DNA of 10,537 nucleotides from an uncultured Ruminococcus sp. (GCA_947175005.1 CAMWLD010000048.1:1-10537), one strand, 5' to 3'. Counted from the first letter of the stretch, positions 1 to 8,803 are shown. Numbers and translations are program-made. The notes: generated by a model from the letters alone, not told the origin.

Positions 1-19
1 GGGCGCTGCCCTTGACCCG

Positions 20-40
20 CCAAAGGGGTCCCCCCTTTGG
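20..40. repeat. Strong palindrome downstream of gyrA (hairpin, possible end-of-operon element)
   Basis: A perfect 9-bp inverted repeat, CCAAAGGGG (20-28) and CCCCTTTGG (32-40), encloses a 3-nt loop. It begins about 35 nt past the gyrA stop. A second small dyad, GGGC-gct-GCCC, occupies 1-11. No T-run follows the stem on the minus strand, so it is not a standard intrinsic terminator. It could still stop or stabilise the 3' end of the gyrA transcript, or be one copy of a dispersed palindromic repeat. The window ends here, so its full extent is unknown. Confidence 0.6.
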
Positions 41-75
41 AAACCCAAGTGGAGTTACCTAACTATATCTGCCTT

Positions 76-2670
76 TTATTCTTCTGCCTCTGTTTCATCT
101 TCTGCTTCGTCCTCGCTGTCGATTTCTGTGTCATCTTCCTCTACTGTCTCATTCATTTCCTCATTCTTCGCCATTTCCATATCCTTGGCGATCTCTTCCT
201 CGCTGGGCTGCTCTATCTCGGAAGTCTCTGCGCTGTCGTCATGCTCGGTTCTGGTAAAGGAAACAACTCTATCCTCGCCCGTAACCCTCATAAGCCTTAC
301 ACCCGTTGCATACCTGCTCATGATTCTTATATCGCAAGCCCTTATACGGATAATTACGCCGTCTGTGGCTATCATAATTATGTCGTCCTCTTCGTCCACT
401 ATCTTTATGCCGCAGACATACCCCTTATCCTCATTCGCCTTATAGTTAAGCAGTCCATAACCGCCTCTTCTCTGAATTCGGTAATCCTCCAGAGCAACCC
501 GTCTGCCAAGCCCCTTTTCGGTAACTGTCAACACGCTTGCCCCGTCTCTCACCCTTGCCATGGAAACGACCCTGTCTCCCTCTCGCAGCTTTATCGCCTT
601 AACGCCGTGTGCAGTACGGCTCATAGGACGCATATCCGATTCCTCTATCCTTATAGCAAAGCCGTTCCGTGTGGCAATTATCAGCTGTGCGCTGCCGTCC
701 GTAAGCCTTACTCCCGCTATTTCGTCCCCCTCGTCAAGCCCTACGGCACGCAGTCCGTTTTTCCTTACGCTCTTATACGCCGACAGGGGAGTGCGCTTTA
801 TCTTGCCGTCCCTTGTAACCATAATAAGGAACTTACCCTCGTCATAATCGGAGGTTTTTATCATAGCGGCAATTTTCTCATCCTCCGCCAAAGGCAGCAT
901 ATTTATAATATTCGTGCCTCTTGACTGTTTTGAGCCCTCCGCTATCTCAAAGCAACGCAGCTTGTACATTATCCCCTTATTGCTTATAAACAGCACATCA
1001 TCATGAGTAGAGGATATAAACATTTCCTGTACAAAATCCTCGTCCCTCTGCTTTAAGGAGGAAACGCCTTTGCCGCCTCTCTTCTGAATTTTATATTCGC
1101 TTATAGGCTGACGCTTGATGTAGCCGATATTCGTCAAGGTAACAACGCAGTCCTCCACAGGGATAAGGTCCTCCACATCGACCTCGCCGCTGATATTTTC
1201 AATATCGGTCTTGCGCTCGTCGCCGTATTTTTTCTTAATATCCTCCAGCTCATCGGAAACAATCTGCAGGACTTTTTCATTATTCGCCAGTATTTCCCTG
1301 AACTCTTTTATCTTAACATTAAGCTCCGCCAGCTCGTTTTCAATGCTCTGCCTCTCCATGTTGGAAAGCTGATACATTCTCATCTGTGCAATGGCCTCTG
1401 CCTGTTCGTCGGAAAGCCCGAATCTTTCGCAAAGGCGGGATTTGATCTCGCCGATATTTTCCGAGGTACGGCATATCTTTATAACCTCTTCAATATTATC
1501 CGAGGCAATAACCATACCCTCTAAAATATGCGCCCGCTTTTCCGCCTTGTCCAGATCGAACTTAGTCCTGCGCCTGATGACCTCTACCTGGAAATCTATA
1601 TATTCCTGGATCATCTGCTTTAAAGTAAGCACCTTCGGCTCGCCGTTCACCAGCGCAAGCATAATTACACCCACAGTTTCCTGTAACTGCGTAAACTGAT
1701 ACAGGCGGTTGAGCACCACCGTAGGAACAGCGTCCTTTTTAAGCTCGATAACAACCCTTACAGCATGATCCTTGTCCGACTCGTCACGAACAGCGGAAAT
1801 GCCGTCTATCCTCTTATCCTTTGCAAGCTCGGCTATTTTTTCTATCATGGTCTTTTTGTTGACCATATAGGGTATCTCGGATATGATTATCCTGTGGCGG
1901 TTCTTTTCCTCTTCAATTTCCGCCCTGCCTCTGAGGGTGATCTTTCCACGTCCCGTGGAATATGCGGCGCGGATTCCCGCCCTGCCCATGATTATGCCCC
2001 CCGTGGGGAAATCCGGGCCTTTTATGTGCTCCATTATCTCATCAAGAGTTGCCTCGGGATTTTTTATCAGCGCCTGAACAGCGCATATTGTCTCCCGCAG
2101 ATTATGGGGAGGAATATTTGTCGCCATACCCACGGCAATACCCACAGACCCGTTCACCAAAAGATTCGGGAAACGGGAGGGCAGCACCACAGGTTCTTTT
2201 AATCTGTCGTCATAGTTAGTGGTGTAGTCCACAGTGTCCTTATTGATATCGGTCAGCATATCAAGGGTCATACGCCCCATTCTTGCCTCGGTATAACGGT
2301 AAGCTGCAGGTGGGTCGCCGTCCAGCGAACCGAAGTTACCGTGACCGTCCACCAAAGTATATCTAAGTGAAAAATTCTGCGCCAAACGCACAAGGGCGTC
2401 ATAAACGGAAGCGTCGCCGTGGGGATGATATCTACCCAGCACCGCACCGACCGTATCGGCGCACTTTCTGTACTCCTTGTCGGGAGTAAGCCCGTTTTCA
2501 TACATGGTGTACAAAATACGCCTGTGCACAGGCTTAAGGCCGTCCCTCACATCGGGCAGCGCTCTTGAAACTATTACCGACATGGAATACTGCAGGAAAG
2601 ATTCCCGCATTTCCTTTTCAATATCTCTGTCAATGTATTTGCTGTTTAAGCTGAAAACATCTTCCGACAA
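76..2670 (-). CDS. gyrA: DNA gyrase subunit A (TTG start)
   Basis: GyrA is the DNA-cleaving and DNA-wrapping subunit of the A2B2 gyrase that introduces negative supercoils using ATP. The best start is TTG at 2670: an AGGAG at 2683-2679 lies 8 nt upstream, and no ATG occurs before residue 21. This gives 864 residues. Numbered from there, residues 31-55 hold the conserved SVIVSRALPDVRDGLKPVHRR stretch start, the quinolone region reads HPHGDASVYD (82-91), and the catalytic tyrosine is Y126 in RYTE. The GyrA box, Q529-K-R-G-G-K-G535, opens the C-terminal beta-pinwheel and marks a true gyrase rather than ParC. The last 57 residues form a tail with 29 Asp/Glu. Alanine stands at the position of E. 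coli Ser83. It is the last gene seen in the cluster, 102 nt below the membrane gene. Confidence 0.97.
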   Translation of the reverse strand: MSEDVFSLNSKYIDRDIEKEMRESFLQYSMSVIVSRALPDVRDGLKPVHRRILYTMYENGLTPDKEYRKCADTVGAVLGRYHPHGDASVYDALVRLAQNFSLRYTLVDGHGNFGSLDGDPPAAYRYTEARMGRMTLDMLTDINKDTVDYTTNYDDRLKEPVVLPSRFPNLLVNGSVGIAVGMATNIPPHNLRETICAVQALIKNPEATLDEIMEHIKGPDFPTGGIIMGRAGIRAAYSTGRGKITLRGRAEIEEEKNRHRIIISEIPYMVNKKTMIEKIAELAKDKRIDGISAVRDESDKDHAVRVVIELKKDAVPTVVLNRLYQFTQLQETVGVIMLALVNGEPKVLTLKQMIQEYIDFQVEVIRRRTKFDLDKAEKRAHILEGMVIASDNIEEVIKICRTSENIGEIKSRLCERFGLSDEQAEAIAQMRMYQLSNMERQSIENELAELNVKIKEFREILANNEKVLQIVSDELEDIKKKYGDERKTDIENISGEVDVEDLIPVEDCVVTLTNIGYIKRQPISEYKIQKRGGKGVSSLKQRDEDFVQEMFISSTHDDVLFISNKGIMYKLRCFEIAEGSKQSRGTNIINMLPLAEDEKIAAMIKTSDYDEGKFLIMVTRDGKIKRTPLSAYKSVRKNGLRAVGLDEGDEIAGVRLTDGSAQLIIATRNGFAIRIEESDMRPMSRTAHGVKAIKLREGDRVVSMARVRDGASVLTVTEKGLGRRVALEDYRIQRRGGYGLLNYKANEDKGYVCGIKIVDEEDDIIMIATDGVIIRIRACDIRIMSRYATGVRLMRVTGEDRVVSFTRTEHDDSAETSEIEQPSEEEIAKDMEMAKNEEMNETVEEDDTEIDSEDEAEDETEAEE

Positions 2671-2678
2671 ATTTAACA

Positions 2679-2685
2679 CTCCTCT
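2679..2685 (-). promoter_or_regulatory. Ribosome binding site deciding the gyrA TTG start
   Basis: On the minus strand this reads AGAGGAG, ending 8 nt before TTG at 2670-2668. It favours that codon over the in-frame GTG at 2679-2677, which overlaps the site, and over the TTG at 2703-2701, which lies inside a heptamer repeat and has no such signal. Confidence 0.75.
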
Positions 2686-2692
2686 ACTGGAA

Positions 2693-2720
2693 GCAAGATG
2701 CAAGAGGCAAGAAGCAAGAA
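2693..2720. repeat. Tandem heptamer array GCAAGAN x4 (5' leader of gyrA)
   Basis: Four exact consecutive heptamers on the plus strand: GCAAGAT, GCAAGAG, GCAAGAA, GCAAGAA. In the gyrA transcript they read as TCTTGC repeats and end 7 nt upstream of the Shine-Dalgarno site. The 12-mer GCAAGAGGCAAG (2700-2711) recurs in inverted orientation at 3564-3575, so the pair brackets the membrane gene. Confidence 0.85.
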
Positions 2721-2772
2721 TTTTTGAACTTACATTGATCTTGAAATTTTTTTATTTTTAAACGGCACGCCG

Positions 2773-3444
2773 TCACTTTTCCTTAAACCTAACTCCCATA
2801 ATATTTGAAAGCTTGTCCTTTATCTGGGTAACCTCGTAAGCCTTGAAAGCGGATTTCGGAATAACGAAAACATTAACCCGCTTTATGTAGACCACATATA
2901 ATTTATCCGTTTCAACAATTTCAACAGAACCGTTGTCAAGATGTATCACCGTAGCAGGCGGCAGATCGTCACCGCTTTCAGCATCTTCCGAATTTTCCTC
3001 TTTTCCGCTGTCCGCTTCATCTTCGGAAACATTATCGGGATCATCTTTATTATACGAATCGTATATTGTATAAATAATTATCTTATTTGTATAAATTTCC
3101 GACTTGTACACCGTCCCGTCCAGTTCCTTAATAGCAGCCTCAAGCCGCTTGTAAGTGCCTCTCGGACGTTCTAATATATAAACACCCAGTATAATACATA
3201 CAAGTATCAACATATAGGAGAAAAATAAATCTTCCCCCTGCGCCGCCCCCATAATGTTCACTACCTGTGAAAGCAGCCCCAGTATGACCAGCGCCATTTG
3301 CAGCACAACGCCCTTGTAAACGTATCTTTTCTGAAATACCTTAAATCCGCTTAAAATATCCTCGCTGCTGCTTTCATATTCCCCCTCGGCAATTTTCTCA
3401 TCAAGGGAGACTCTGCCGTCGTCATAAATATCATCAAACGCCAT
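2773..3444 (-). CDS. Membrane protein with YcxB-like C-terminal region, function unknown
   Basis: 223 residues; the ATG follows AAGGAG by 7 nt. The first 44 residues are acidic and hydrophilic. Two hydrophobic segments follow, about residues 45-65 and 73-92, separated by a short loop and followed by RPRGTYKR, suggesting a two-helix anchor. The remainder is soluble; residues about 181-208 (LYVVYIKRVNVFVIPKSAF then a charged helix) resemble the end of YcxB-family proteins, where IPK-S/R-AF is typical. That assignment is from memory of the family and is tentative. A low-complexity acidic stretch (about 133-160, rich in D/E/S/N) interrupts the domain. It lies between gyrB and gyrA, where clostridial clusters usually have nothing, with spacers of 142 and 102 nt. 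No catalytic motif is visible, and a link to gyrase function is not shown by the sequence. Confidence 0.85.
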   Translation of the reverse strand: MAFDDIYDDGRVSLDEKIAEGEYESSSEDILSGFKVFQKRYVYKGVVLQMALVILGLLSQVVNIMGAAQGEDLFFSYMLILVCIILGVYILERPRGTYKRLEAAIKELDGTVYKSEIYTNKIIIYTIYDSYNKDDPDNVSEDEADSGKEENSEDAESGDDLPPATVIHLDNGSVEIVETDKLYVVYIKRVNVFVIPKSAFKAYEVTQIKDKLSNIMGVRFKEK

Positions 3445-3490
3445 TTATATACTCCTTGTATATTTATGTGATTTTTATACGCAATACACA

Positions 3491-3524
3491 GGGCGGCAAC
3501 ATTTGTTATTCACATCCGCCGCCC
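3491..3524. repeat. Hairpin between gyrB and the membrane gene, DnaA-box-like loop
   Basis: GGGCGGC (3491-3497) and GCCGCCC (3518-3524) form a perfect 7-bp GC stem around a 20-nt loop. The loop contains TTATTCACA at 3506-3514, an exact match to the E. coli DnaA-box consensus TTATNCACA. Neither strand has a proper T-run after the stem, so a terminator is not supported. A related dyad is at 7380-7397. Confidence 0.55.
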
Positions 3525-3562
3525 CAAAAATGCATATGCGAAAAAATACAGAATACAATAAA

Positions 3563-3581
3563 TCTTGCCTCTTGCTTCTGA
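3563..3581. repeat. Heptamer repeat copy downstream of gyrB (inverted relative to the 5570 copy)
   Basis: TCTTGCCTCTTGCTTCTGA on the plus strand. Its exact 19-nt reverse complement is at 5570-5588, so the two copies flank gyrB as an inverted pair. The first 12 nt from 3564 are also complementary to the array upstream of gyrA. Confidence 0.85.
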
Positions 3582-3586
3582 ATCTC

Positions 3587-5556
<1,970 letters not shown>

Positions 5557-5560
5557 AGAG

Positions 5561-5589
5561 GCAAGATAATCAGAAGCAAGAGGCAAGAA
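5561..5589. repeat. Heptamer repeat copies in the gyrB leader
   Basis: Plus strand GCAAGAT (5561-5567), then after 8 nt GCAAGAG and GCAAGAA in tandem (5576-5589). The segment 5570-5588 is the exact reverse complement of 3563-3581. AGAAGCAAGAGG (5572-5583) is the exact complement of 5690-5701, at the end of remB. Confidence 0.85.
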
Positions 5590-5612
5590 TACTTTCCTCT
5601 GATTTTATTCAA

Positions 5613-5675
5613 TTATCTGCCCTGTCTGTCTTTTTTCAGAATATATTTTAACGGGAAACCTCCCGAAATTTTCAT
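5613..5675 (-). CDS. Possible 20-codon small ORF between remB and gyrB (doubtful)
   Basis: An ATG at 5675, 8 nt after the remB stop, opens a frame encoding MKISGGFPLKYILKKDRQGR, then TAA. An AGAGG in the end of remB lies 14 nt upstream, longer than the usual spacing. A 5-bp GC hairpin, CGGGA/TCCCG with a 4-nt loop (5652-5665), lies within it. The peptide is basic, with no recognised motif. It may be a leader peptide, a coupled micro-ORF or chance; nothing beyond start, stop and position supports it. Confidence 0.2.
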   Translation of the reverse strand: MKISGGFPLKYILKKDRQGR

Positions 5676-5683
5676 TTTTTTAT

Positions 5684-5935
5684 CTATTTCCTCTTGCTTC
5701 TTTTCAAAATAGCAGCGGACGAAAGAGCCGAAATATAGACCCTTTCTTTGCCATTTTCAACAGCCACCGTAAAGCTTTTGGGCATATCGTAGGAAACCGT
5801 TACCGCATTTTTTCTTTTGCCCGCCCCCGCTAAAAATTCTCTTGTGTTTTTCGACACGGAGGTGTTCTCAATGTCGAAAACTCCTATAATATCCCCCGAC
5901 CTTACCACCGTATCGCTCCCCAAATGCAAATACAT
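5684..5935 (-). CDS. remB: RemB-like regulator (DUF370 family)
   Basis: 83 residues with ATG 8 nt after AAGGAAG, 50 nt below recF. The family hallmarks are visible in order: MYLHLGSDTVV at the N-terminus, the GDIIGVFDIENTSVS stretch (residues 14-28), MPKSF (51-55) and VYISALSSAAILKR (66-79). In Bacillus subtilis, RemA and RemB are small DNA-binding regulators affecting biofilm matrix genes and osmolyte transport; the remB/yaaB gene normally sits between recF and gyrB, as here. The target genes in this organism cannot be told from the window. The C-terminal codons (KRSKRK) overlap a copy of the heptamer repeat (5690-5701), which may have supplied the basic tail. Confidence in family is high, in a matrix role low. 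Confidence 0.92.
   Translation of the reverse strand: MYLHLGSDTVVRSGDIIGVFDIENTSVSKNTREFLAGAGKRKNAVTVSYDMPKSFTVAVENGKERVYISALSSAAILKRSKRK
5690..5701. repeat. Heptamer repeat copy overlapping the remB 3' end
   Basis: CCTCTTGCTTCT on the plus strand, the exact complement of 5572-5583 in the gyrB leader. The two 12-nt arms lie 106 nt apart on one predicted transcript and could pair across the remB-gyrB spacer. Confidence 0.7.
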
Positions 5936-5985
5936 TCAAGTAACTTCCTTTCATTTCTATCTTGTAAAAGACCCGCCCTATAAAA

Positions 5986-7116
5986 TCAATTTTTCCCGGG
6001 GCTAACTTTACCCGACTTCACCTTAAATATTTTACCTCCCGCAGACTTTAACACCCTGTTATCGCAGCAGGTAATGAATATCTGCATATCCTCGATATTT
6101 TGCAGAATAAATCTCTGCCTGCCCATATCCAGCTCGCTTAGTACATCATCAAGAAGCATTACCGGGGCTTCCCCGGTCTGATCGCTGATTATTTTAGCCT
6201 GTGCTATTTTCATGACCAGCGCAGCGCTTCTCTGCTGACCCTGCGAACCGAACTCCCTTGCAGCAAGCCCGTTTATTGTTGCGATCACATCATCTCTGTG
6301 AACTCCCAAAACAGTGTATCCTGCCCTTACATCATCATCACGGTGACCTTTCAGCCTCTCGTAATAAATATCCGTAAGTTCCCCCTCGTGATCGGTGCAG
6401 CCGTCCAGAAGCTTGTCCTTGTATATAGTTGACTGATAGTATAAATTCATATTTTCTTTACTATCGGTTATTTTTGAATATAAACTCTCTGTAAATTTAT
6501 TTAAATTATTACAGTAAGTATTTCTTATTACCGAAATATATGCCCCCGTTTTTGCAAGCTGAGCGTCCCATATATCGAGATCTGCAGCGGATTTTCTTCC
6601 AAAGGAGATCTCTTTTAAAGCCGCATTCCTCTGACTTAGCAGCCTGTCATATTTATTAAGAGCGTGCACAAAGGATTTTTTCAGCTGTGAAGCGGACAAG
6701 TCCACAAAGCTTCTGCGGTTATCGGGAGACCCTTTTGCAAGAGCCAAGTCCTCGGGAGTAAACACCACGCATTTCAGATTCCCGAAAAGCCTCGATAATA
6801 ACGGCACCTTCACTCCGTTAAGAGTGACCGTCCTGTCCTTTAAATTTCCCTTTTTAACGGAAAATCCTATTTCCTGCTGCCTTGTGCAGTCGGTGAATTT
6901 CAAATCAATTTCCGCTTTTTCCTTACTGAAGCCTATAAAATCCCTCTCACGCGTTCCCCTGAAAGAGCGGCAGCCTGTCATAAGCCAAATAGCCTCAATA
7001 AGATTGGTTTTCCCCTGAGCGTTGTCCCCGCAGATAATGTTCATGCGGCTGTCCGGCTCCAGCTCCGCCTCGCAAAGGTTTTTGTAGCCGTCCGCATAAA
7101 ATCGGTCTATCTTCAT
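5986..7116 (-). CDS. recF: DNA replication and repair protein RecF
   Basis: An SMC/ABC-type ATPase that binds gapped DNA and helps load RecA through RecFOR at stalled forks; 376 residues, usual for the family. Walker A is GDNAQGKT (30-37). The ABC signature region is FGSQGQQRS (289-297), just after GVHRDD (271-276; the usual form is GPHRDD). Walker B and the D-loop form LLDDVLSELD (321-330). The start ATG overlaps the stop of the S4-domain gene as ATGA, a 4-nt overlap, and there is no clear Shine-Dalgarno sequence before it, so translation is probably coupled to the upstream gene. The protein ends in a lysine-rich stretch. Assignment is secure from motifs and from the dnaN-S4-recF order. Confidence 0.98.
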   Translation of the reverse strand: MKIDRFYADGYKNLCEAELEPDSRMNIICGDNAQGKTNLIEAIWLMTGCRSFRGTRERDFIGFSKEKAEIDLKFTDCTRQQEIGFSVKKGNLKDRTVTLNGVKVPLLSRLFGNLKCVVFTPEDLALAKGSPDNRRSFVDLSASQLKKSFVHALNKYDRLLSQRNAALKEISFGRKSAADLDIWDAQLAKTGAYISVIRNTYCNNLNKFTESLYSKITDSKENMNLYYQSTIYKDKLLDGCTDHEGELTDIYYERLKGHRDDDVRAGYTVLGVHRDDVIATINGLAAREFGSQGQQRSAALVMKIAQAKIISDQTGEAPVMLLDDVLSELDMGRQRFILQNIEDMQIFITCCDNRVLKSAGGKIFKVKSGKVSPGKN

Positions 7117-7346
7117 GCCTGTGGATTTTCTTTAGGGATATATTTCACAGCAAGAGTTTCCCCCATAGCCTCCACCACATTTCCCTCACGTATCTTCTTG
7201 TTACGCATGGTGCAGGTCTCGCCGTCAAGCTTTACATTGCCCTGCTGAATGAACACCTTAGCCTCCGCCCCGGTAGCCATTAGCCCCGCAAATTTCAGAA
7301 GCTGATCCAGCTTTATATATTCCGTGTATATCTCGATAGTTTTCAT
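7113..7346 (-). CDS. yaaA: S4-domain RNA-binding protein, YaaA type
   Basis: 77 residues, starting at ATG 7346, which has AAGGAG 6 nt upstream; the frame is open further upstream but those residues lack family similarity. Almost the whole protein is one S4 domain: KLDQLLKFAGLMATGAEAK (12-30), then IQQGNVKLDGE (33-43) and the closing basic turn around MRNKKIREG (47-55). S4 domains bind structured RNA, and the Bacillus protein encoded between dnaN and recF has been linked to large-ribosomal-subunit assembly. The substrate here is not shown by the sequence. The stop codon overlaps the recF start (ATGA), suggesting coupled production. A GC dyad lies in the 92-nt spacer from dnaN. Confidence 0.92.
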   Translation of the reverse strand: MKTIEIYTEYIKLDQLLKFAGLMATGAEAKVFIQQGNVKLDGETCTMRNKKIREGNVVEAMGETLAVKYIPKENPQA

Positions 7347-7379
7347 TCTCTGCTCCTTATATTTTTCATACAACAAGCA

Positions 7380-7397
7380 CGGCAGACATTCCCGCCG
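7380..7397. repeat. Small GC dyad between dnaN and yaaA
   Basis: CGGC (7380-7383) and GCCG (7394-7397) with a 10-nt loop. Its sequence, CGGCAGACATTC then CCGCCGCCC, resembles CGGCAACATT and CCGCCGCCC of the hairpin at 3491-3524, so the two may be a shortened and a longer copy of one element. The stem alone is weak. Confidence 0.3.
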
Positions 7398-7438
7398 CCC
7401 GTAAGCCAAGCCCCCATACCTGACTTAATAAGCCCTTA

Positions 7439-8545
7439 TCAGTTATTTTTAAGCCTTACCGGCAGCACAAGGAACGTGTAAGCGTCCCCGTCCGCAGGAA
7501 CTATCTTCATTGGAGATGTGGAGCTGTTGAGCAAAAGCTTTACCTTGTCCGACTCCGCCGCCTTTAAAGCGTCCAGCAGATACTTGCAGTTAAAGCCGAT
7601 CTCCACCTTATTCCCCGTAATATCCAGCGGGAACACATCGGAAAGCTTGCCCAAAGTGGTAGAGCAGCTTATTTTTACCTGCCCGTCCCCGAAGGAGCAT
7701 TTTACTGGAGCCTTTGTCTGCTCCACAATAAGCAGCGAACACCTTTCAAGGCTTGCAATAAGGCTCTTGGTATTTACATTTATCTCCGTGCCGTGAGAGT
7801 TGGGGATAGAGCCCTTGTAATTGTGGAACTCACCCTCCAGCAGCCTCGATATTACCATATACCCGTTAATGTCAAACACAGCGTGCTTGCGGGAAACATA
7901 CACGGTAACTTTTTTCTCACCGTCGTCCTTTAAAAGCTTGGATATTTCCGATAACGCCTTTGCCTTTACAACAAAATTATAACTGTCCTCAGTATTTATC
8001 TTCTCTGTCCTTACCGCCAGCCTGAACCCGTCAATGGCAACAAGGTTGAATATGCCGTCCTTTATGTCGAACAGCTCCCCTGTAAGTATTGGCTTATTAT
8101 CCGAAACCGATACAGCGAAAATCGTCTGATTTATCATATTTTTGAGAATTCCCTGGGGTAGCGTAAAGCTGTCCGAGGTGTCATAATCGGGCATAGAGGG
8201 ATAATCATCCGCAGACAGTGCAAGTATGTTGTACTCTGCGTCCCCGCCCTTGATCGTGGTTTTCAGCTTTTCGTCGATCTCTACCTCTACGGTCTCCGAG
8301 GGCAGCTTTCTTATGATCTCCGAAAAAAGCTTTGCATTTACGGTAAATTCCCCGTGATCCTCCGAATCAACTTCTATTTTTGTTTGTATACCCAGCTCCA
8401 GGTCATACCCCGTCAGCTCCAGCTCGTTTCCACTGAGGTACATTTTTATTCCCTCCAGGCTGCTTACCGGAGATTTTACCGGCACTGCCCTTGAAACATT
8501 TCCCACAGCCTCCATAAGTATAGCCTGTTTACATTTACACATCAT
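7439..8545 (-). CDS. dnaN: DNA polymerase III beta subunit (sliding clamp)
   Basis: The ring-shaped clamp that tethers the replicative polymerase and serves as a platform for repair proteins. The start is ATG 8545 (368 residues): AAAGGA lies 11 nt upstream, and MMCKCKQAILMEAV then aligns position by position with the family start M-K-F-x-C-x-K-x-x-L-L-x-A-V. An in-frame ATG at 8569 falls at the expected transcription start of the promoter at 8578-8607, so it would have no leader. Conserved pieces include NVSRAV, LELTGYDLELGIQ in the first clamp domain and the C-terminal VLPVRL, typical of the clamp terminus. The length matches the three-domain clamp. It is the first gene after oriC and probably heads the transcript running through gyrA. 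Confidence 0.98.
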   Translation of the reverse strand: MMCKCKQAILMEAVGNVSRAVPVKSPVSSLEGIKMYLSGNELELTGYDLELGIQTKIEVDSEDHGEFTVNAKLFSEIIRKLPSETVEVEIDEKLKTTIKGGDAEYNILALSADDYPSMPDYDTSDSFTLPQGILKNMINQTIFAVSVSDNKPILTGELFDIKDGIFNLVAIDGFRLAVRTEKINTEDSYNFVVKAKALSEISKLLKDDGEKKVTVYVSRKHAVFDINGYMVISRLLEGEFHNYKGSIPNSHGTEINVNTKSLIASLERCSLLIVEQTKAPVKCSFGDGQVKISCSTTLGKLSDVFPLDITGNKVEIGFNCKYLLDALKAAESDKVKLLLNSSTSPMKIVPADGDAYTFLVLPVRLKNN

Positions 8546-8577
8546 AAAATTATCATTCCTTTGCGGCATATTTTGCT

Positions 8578-8607
8578 ATTATACTATTTTGCACTCTTTT
8601 TTTACAA
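8578..8607 (-). promoter_or_regulatory. Promoter of the dnaN operon
   Basis: On the minus strand, TTGTAA (8607-8602, 4 of 6 matches to TTGACA) is followed after 18 nt by a perfect TATAAT (8583-8578). Transcription would start near 8571, giving a leader of about 26 nt that contains AAAGGA. It lies downstream of oriC and would drive dnaN and the genes beyond. Confidence 0.75.
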
Positions 8608-8692
8608 AGCCTCAATTTTATTTGCTGCCCTGCAATTTTAGAGCATGAAATGCTTCAGCATTTTTATTTATATAAAATCAAGAATCTTGCTT

Positions 8693-8720
8693 GCAAGGTA
8701 CTTGCAGACAAGGTACTTGT
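8693..8720. repeat. Two tandem 13-bp dyads, 15 bp apart, between dnaN promoter and oriC unwinding zone
   Basis: GCAAG-GTA-CTTGC (8693-8705) and ACAAG-GTA-CTTGT (8708-8720). Both contain CAAGGTACTTG; the outer pair changes from G:C to A:T, so symmetry is preserved. This looks like a double operator or a pair of small hairpins. No known regulator site was recognised. Confidence 0.6.
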
Positions 8721-8803
8721 CACCGTCTTGACATTTTTTCAAAAGATTACAAAAGGGTTACAATTTTCTTCCAACCATTACAAAACAATAACAATATAAT
8801 AAT

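Noticed and set aside
37..924. Long plus-strand open frame opposite the gyrA 3' end, and similar plus-strand frames opposite gyrA and gyrB
   Set aside because: They lie antisense to well-supported genes, lack ribosome sites and read as low-complexity shadows of the opposite-strand codons.
2762..2773. Hairpin-like ACGGC/GCCGT just after the membrane gene stop, as a terminator
   Set aside because: The loop would be only 2 nt and the following tract is A-rich rather than T-rich in the transcript.
5575..5605. TTGAAT with TATTCT upstream of gyrB as a separate promoter
   Set aside because: Each hexamer matches only 4 of 6 and the spacing is 15 nt; it overlaps the repeat array and is too weak to call.
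5652..5665. CGGGA/TCCCG hairpin in the remB-gyrB spacer as an intrinsic terminator
   Set aside because: Five base pairs with no T-run; gyrB expression from the upstream promoter would not obviously be blocked.
8641..8670. AAATGC/GCATTT dyad followed by T-rich sequence on the plus strand
   Set aside because: It points toward the origin with no plus-strand gene upstream, so a terminator role lacks a transcript to end.
8728..8733. Perfect TTGACA on the plus strand, with a small dyad (8718-8733) followed by six T
   Set aside because: No -10 element lies at a proper distance and no plus-strand gene follows; the stem is only 5 bp and AT-rich, so neither promoter nor terminator is convincing.
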